Shown: in pieces, positions 62,112 through 64,000 of the stretch
How the letters are laid out: each line of letters begins with the position of its first letter
Numbering within the stretch: position 1 is the first letter of the stretch
Assembly: GCA_023460795.1 (NCBI GenBank)
Contig: JAEWPC010000007.1
Location: forward strand, 77,909 to 141,908
From: Bacillota bacterium
GTDB taxonomy: Bacteria > Bacillota > Bacilli > Paenibacillales > Paenibacillaceae
Direction: 5' to 3'
Length of the DNA stretch: 64,000 nt
Notes under the pieces: model-generated
What the model saw: only the letters and a program-made list of their open reading frames with translations
Database searches by the model: none
Told to the model about the DNA's origin: nothing
Made by a program: the position numbers and the translations under genes

Positions 62112-62839
62112 AGGCGTTCTCGATTAACGCCTGGCCGTCGCTGCAGACGGTGCTGCTCGACGGATGGCTGCTGCGGTTCGCGGACGGATATACGTGGCGT
62201 TCGAATTCGGTCAGCGCTCTCTATGAAGGGGGCGAGCGAACGCTGGAGGAGAAGATCGCGATATGCGAAGCGATCTATGCGGAGGCGGGACAGCCGACGA
62301 TATTCAAGATTACGCCGTTCATCGATCCACGCTTGGACAGCCTTCTCGACGAGCGCGGCTACAATTCGGTAGAGCATTCGCTCGTCATGGAACTGGGGGA
62401 TTTGTCCGAGGTTCCGGAGCCGACGCGCTATGACATCCAGATTGACCTGGCGGTCAACCAAGAGTGGGTCAATCGGCTAATGACGATGAACGGAATGTCC
62501 GAGAAGAGCGGCCGCACGACGATGAAGATGTTCGAGAGACCGCTCATGAGGACGGGGTTCTTCACGCTCTATGACGGAGAGACGGCGATCGCATGCGGGA
62601 TCGGCGTCGCGAACGACGAGTACGTCGGATTGTTCGACATCGTCACCCATCCCGAGCATCGCGGCCAAGGAGCAGGAGAACAGCTGCTTCGGTATATCTT
62701 GAAGTGGGCGAGAGAAGGCGGTACGAAGAAGAGCTGCCTGATGGTGCTTCGCGACAACCCGCCCGCTAACCGGCTGTACGAGAAGTTGAATTACCGCACG
62801 ATCTACGAATATTCCTACCGTACGCGCACGAATAAATAG
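62090..62839 (+). CDS. GNAT-family N-acetyltransferase
   Basis: A 249-residue protein whose C-terminal GNAT domain has the acetyl-CoA loop VTHPEHRGQGAGEQLLRYIL and NPPANRLYEKLNYRTIYEY. The N-terminal half (LLDGWLLRFADGYTWRSNSV) is that of a subgroup common in Bacilli. The substrate is unknown. Probably co-translated with the HAD gene. Confidence 0.9.
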   Translation: MAARKEVEAFSINAWPSLQTVLLDGWLLRFADGYTWRSNSVSALYEGGERTLEEKIAICEAIYAEAGQPTIFKITPFIDPRLDSLLDERGYNSVEHSLVMELGDLSEVPEPTRYDIQIDLAVNQEWVNRLMTMNGMSEKSGRTTMKMFERPLMRTGFFTLYDGETAIACGIGVANDEYVGLFDIVTHPEHRGQGAGEQLLRYILKWAREGGTKKSCLMVLRDNPPANRLYEKLNYRTIYEYSYRTRTNK

Positions 62840-62845
62840 ATTTCT

Positions 62846-62879
62846 AAGGCCAGACGAAACCGTCTGGCCTTTTTTTTTC
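62846..62879 (+). terminator. Strong Rho-independent terminator
   Basis: A perfect 11-bp stem (62846-62856 with 62861-62871), an AAAC loop and a long T-run. Confidence 0.92.
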
Positions 62880-62897
62880 GAGGTGGGATGGAGAGCG

Positions 62898-63081
62898 AAT
62901 AACAGCAAATCGATAGTTATTATTTCGAATGCTGAGTGGGGTTGGAGAATAACAGCAAAGCGACAGTTATTTGACCGTATATGCGAGAATTGATGGGGTT
63001 GGATCGGAAATAAATGCAAACTGTTGTTATTCGGAGCAGGTGACGCCAGAGTAAACAAATTAAATGCAAATCGTTGTTATT
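62898..63081 (+). repeat. Array of four AATAAC/GTTATT palindromic repeats
   Basis: Four units of 23-24 bp lie at 62898-62921, 62948-62971, 63009-63031 and 63058-63081. The first two read AATAAC, then AGCAAA and a CGA core, then GTTATT. The last two are more degenerate, with TGCAAA cores and GTTGTTATT ends. Start-to-start distances are 50, 61 and 49 bp. The region contains no gene. It looks like a small intergenic repeat family, not CRISPR, because the units are short and unequal and the spacers are variable. Confidence 0.6.
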
Positions 63082-63185
63082 TGAACAGAACCGTCAGCCG
63101 CTCCTCCGATCGTTGAACAGCGATTGAACGTCGTGATCCGCGAGCAACTGCTCGATCAGGACGAAGTCGTAGAGTTGCTCTCTTA

Positions 63186-63488
63186 AACCGAGGCATTACG
63201 AGCAAACTCAGGCTCGCCGAAATCGCACGGGAATACGGTTCTTCCGGTGTCGGCATCACCGCGATGGGCGTCGGCGACGGCTTCGACGAAGAACTCATGG
63301 ATACGATCTTCGACCATGGCGGGGGTAACTTTTACTATATCGACACGCACGAGCGAATTCCGGTTATTCTACTGAAGGAATTGGAGGGCGTACTGTCGGT
63401 CGTCGCGAACCGGATGACGCTGACGATTCGTCAGTCGGGCGGCGCGCGAGTCACGAGCAGAAACATAAGCAGCTTCGGCGACGATAAG
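63186..63488 (+). pseudogene. VWA-domain protein remnant
   Basis: One frame reads NRGITSKLRLAEIAREYG, then VGITAMGVGDGFDEELMDTI, then GGGNFYYIDTHERIP and ELEGVLSVVA. That is the second half of a von Willebrand factor A domain protein. The front half, including the MIDAS Ser motif, is missing. Immediately upstream another frame ends in a stop and the AT-rich repeats begin. After about 63440 the similarity stops. No start codon or ribosome-binding site is in place, so this is a decayed fragment. Confidence 0.6.
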
Positions 63489-63490
63489 CC

Positions 63491-63516
63491 AAGGGCACTC
63501 CGTGCGGAGTGCCCTT
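63491..63516. terminator. Bidirectional hairpin terminator
   Basis: A 12-bp perfect stem (63491-63502 with 63505-63516) rich in G/C with short A/T flanks. It serves the minus-strand Hcp-like gene. Confidence 0.65.
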
Positions 63517-63538
63517 GTGCGTTGCGATGTCATGGGGC

Positions 63539-64000
63539 TCACAGCTTCTTGTTCGACTCGAAGCTCCATCCGCCCGTGACCGGGGGATTCGTGCCGCCCT
63601 TGGCGTTCTGCGAGCTGTAGCTTAGGAGGATGGAAGAGAAGCTTAGCTCTAATTTCTCGAATGCGTTGTCCGCGCTGTAAGAAGTGATCAGAATGTCGCT
63701 AAGCTCGTAGGAAAGCACCGTTGCCGGCGCTTCGCCGCGTTTGACGAAGGCGACGACGCCTTTCTTGATATACGTCCCCGAAGCCGTTGCGAGAAACAGC
63801 TTTACGGACGCGGCATCCGGAGACTTCGTAATGACTAGAGGCCCCGCCGTGGCCCTCCCCGCAGCCGAACCTCCGCCGCCGGACACGATCCGCGCGTTGC
63901 TCACGCTGATCTGAGCGCTGCTCAGAGAGATCCATCTCTCGTACCCTTTAACCGTCGATTCCCCGTCGATTCCGTCGAGCCTCAAGTAAATATCGTATGC
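63539..64000 (-). CDS. Hcp-family (type VI tube-like) protein, 5' truncated
   Basis: The frame is open to the window edge; the first visible residues AYDIYLRLDGIDGEST match the usual Hcp N-terminus, so the start is probably 1-2 codons outside. Other family segments are GYERWISLSSAQISVSN, PLVITKSPDAASVKLFLA, ATGTHIKK-like ASGTYIKKGVV and SFSSILLSYSSQNAKGG. Hcp forms the hexameric tube of type VI secretion in Gram-negative bacteria. In Gram-positives single Hcp-like genes occur without the rest of the apparatus, and their role is unknown. The internal TTG is not the real start. Confidence 0.75.
   Translation of the reverse strand, partial: AYDIYLRLDGIDGESTVKGYERWISLSSAQISVSNARIVSGGGGSAAGRATAGPLVITKSPDAASVKLFLATASGTYIKKGVVAFVKRGEAPATVLSYELSDILITSYSADNAFEKLELSFSSILLSYSSQNAKGGTNPPVTGGWSFESNKKL

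Noticed and set aside
62898..63081. CRISPR array
   Set aside because: Only four short, diverged palindromic units with unequal spacing and no cas genes.
63077..63298. 73-residue minus-strand ORF
   Set aside because: It is antisense to the VWA remnant, Ser/Arg-rich and without a ribosome-binding site or domain.

Overview
The window looks like chromosome of an endospore-forming, Gram-positive bacterium of the Paenibacillaceae (Paenibacillus or Cohnella type). The evidence is a SleL/YaaH-type spore cortex enzyme, a YyaC-type spore protein, DUF3243 and DUF4003 proteins, the YojF-BshB2 bacillithiol pair, a YesM/YesN-type two-component system beside a sugar ABC transporter, MocR and HxlR regulators, and strong Shine-Dalgarno sites with many TTG/GTG starts. 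No rRNA, tRNA, CRISPR array or intact insertion sequence was seen.

Layout. 1-4.8 kb: end of a DUF1444-like gene, a domain-permuted GH3 glycosidase and a SEC-C protein. 4.8-11.2 kb: a probable nitrosative/low-oxygen stress region with ric and a hemerythrin gene, a spore cortex hydrolase, then a four-gene B-type heme-copper oxidase-like cluster plus a membrane protein. ric and the oxidase-like cluster each have a Crp/Fnr-type box about 41 bp before the predicted start. The catalytic subunit has Asn where oxygen reductases have the cross-linked Tyr, so it may be a nitric oxide reductase. 11.2-22.6 kb: a DHODH-like membrane fusion protein, a MocR/MFS pair, DUF3243, a PfpI protein, a toxin-antitoxin cassette between two copies of one terminator, a GH130/AraC/FAD-oxidoreductase group and an orphan NarL-type regulator.

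22.8-40.0 kb: sixteen tightly packed, often overlapping co-directional genes forming an unrecognised biosynthetic cluster. It has two acyl carrier proteins, BtrH-, BtrJ- and BtrK-like proteins (the butirosin side-chain logic of amino acid loading, decarboxylation on the carrier and acyl transfer), an AMP ligase, a nucleotidyltransferase-like protein, a GT-B-like protein, a nucleotide-kinase-like protein, an APS kinase and sulfotransferase, a large hydrolase with a Cys nucleophile, an ABC-2 exporter and a membrane-anchored 5'-nucleotidase-like phosphatase. I infer a small, aminoacylated, probably sulfated and exported metabolite. This is the best candidate for an undescribed system.

40-64 kb: Xaa-Pro peptidase, DUF4003 and YyaC; a carbohydrate locus (sensor kinase, AraC-type response regulator, ABC importer, GH130, large glycosidase-like protein); YojF/BshB2; an acyl-CoA dehydrogenase-like protein; a patatin; a DoxX/HxlR pair; a DinB-WYL-monooxygenase operon; MsrA; HAD and GNAT proteins; then a gene-poor end with four AT-rich palindromic repeats, a VWA-domain remnant and a truncated Hcp-like gene.
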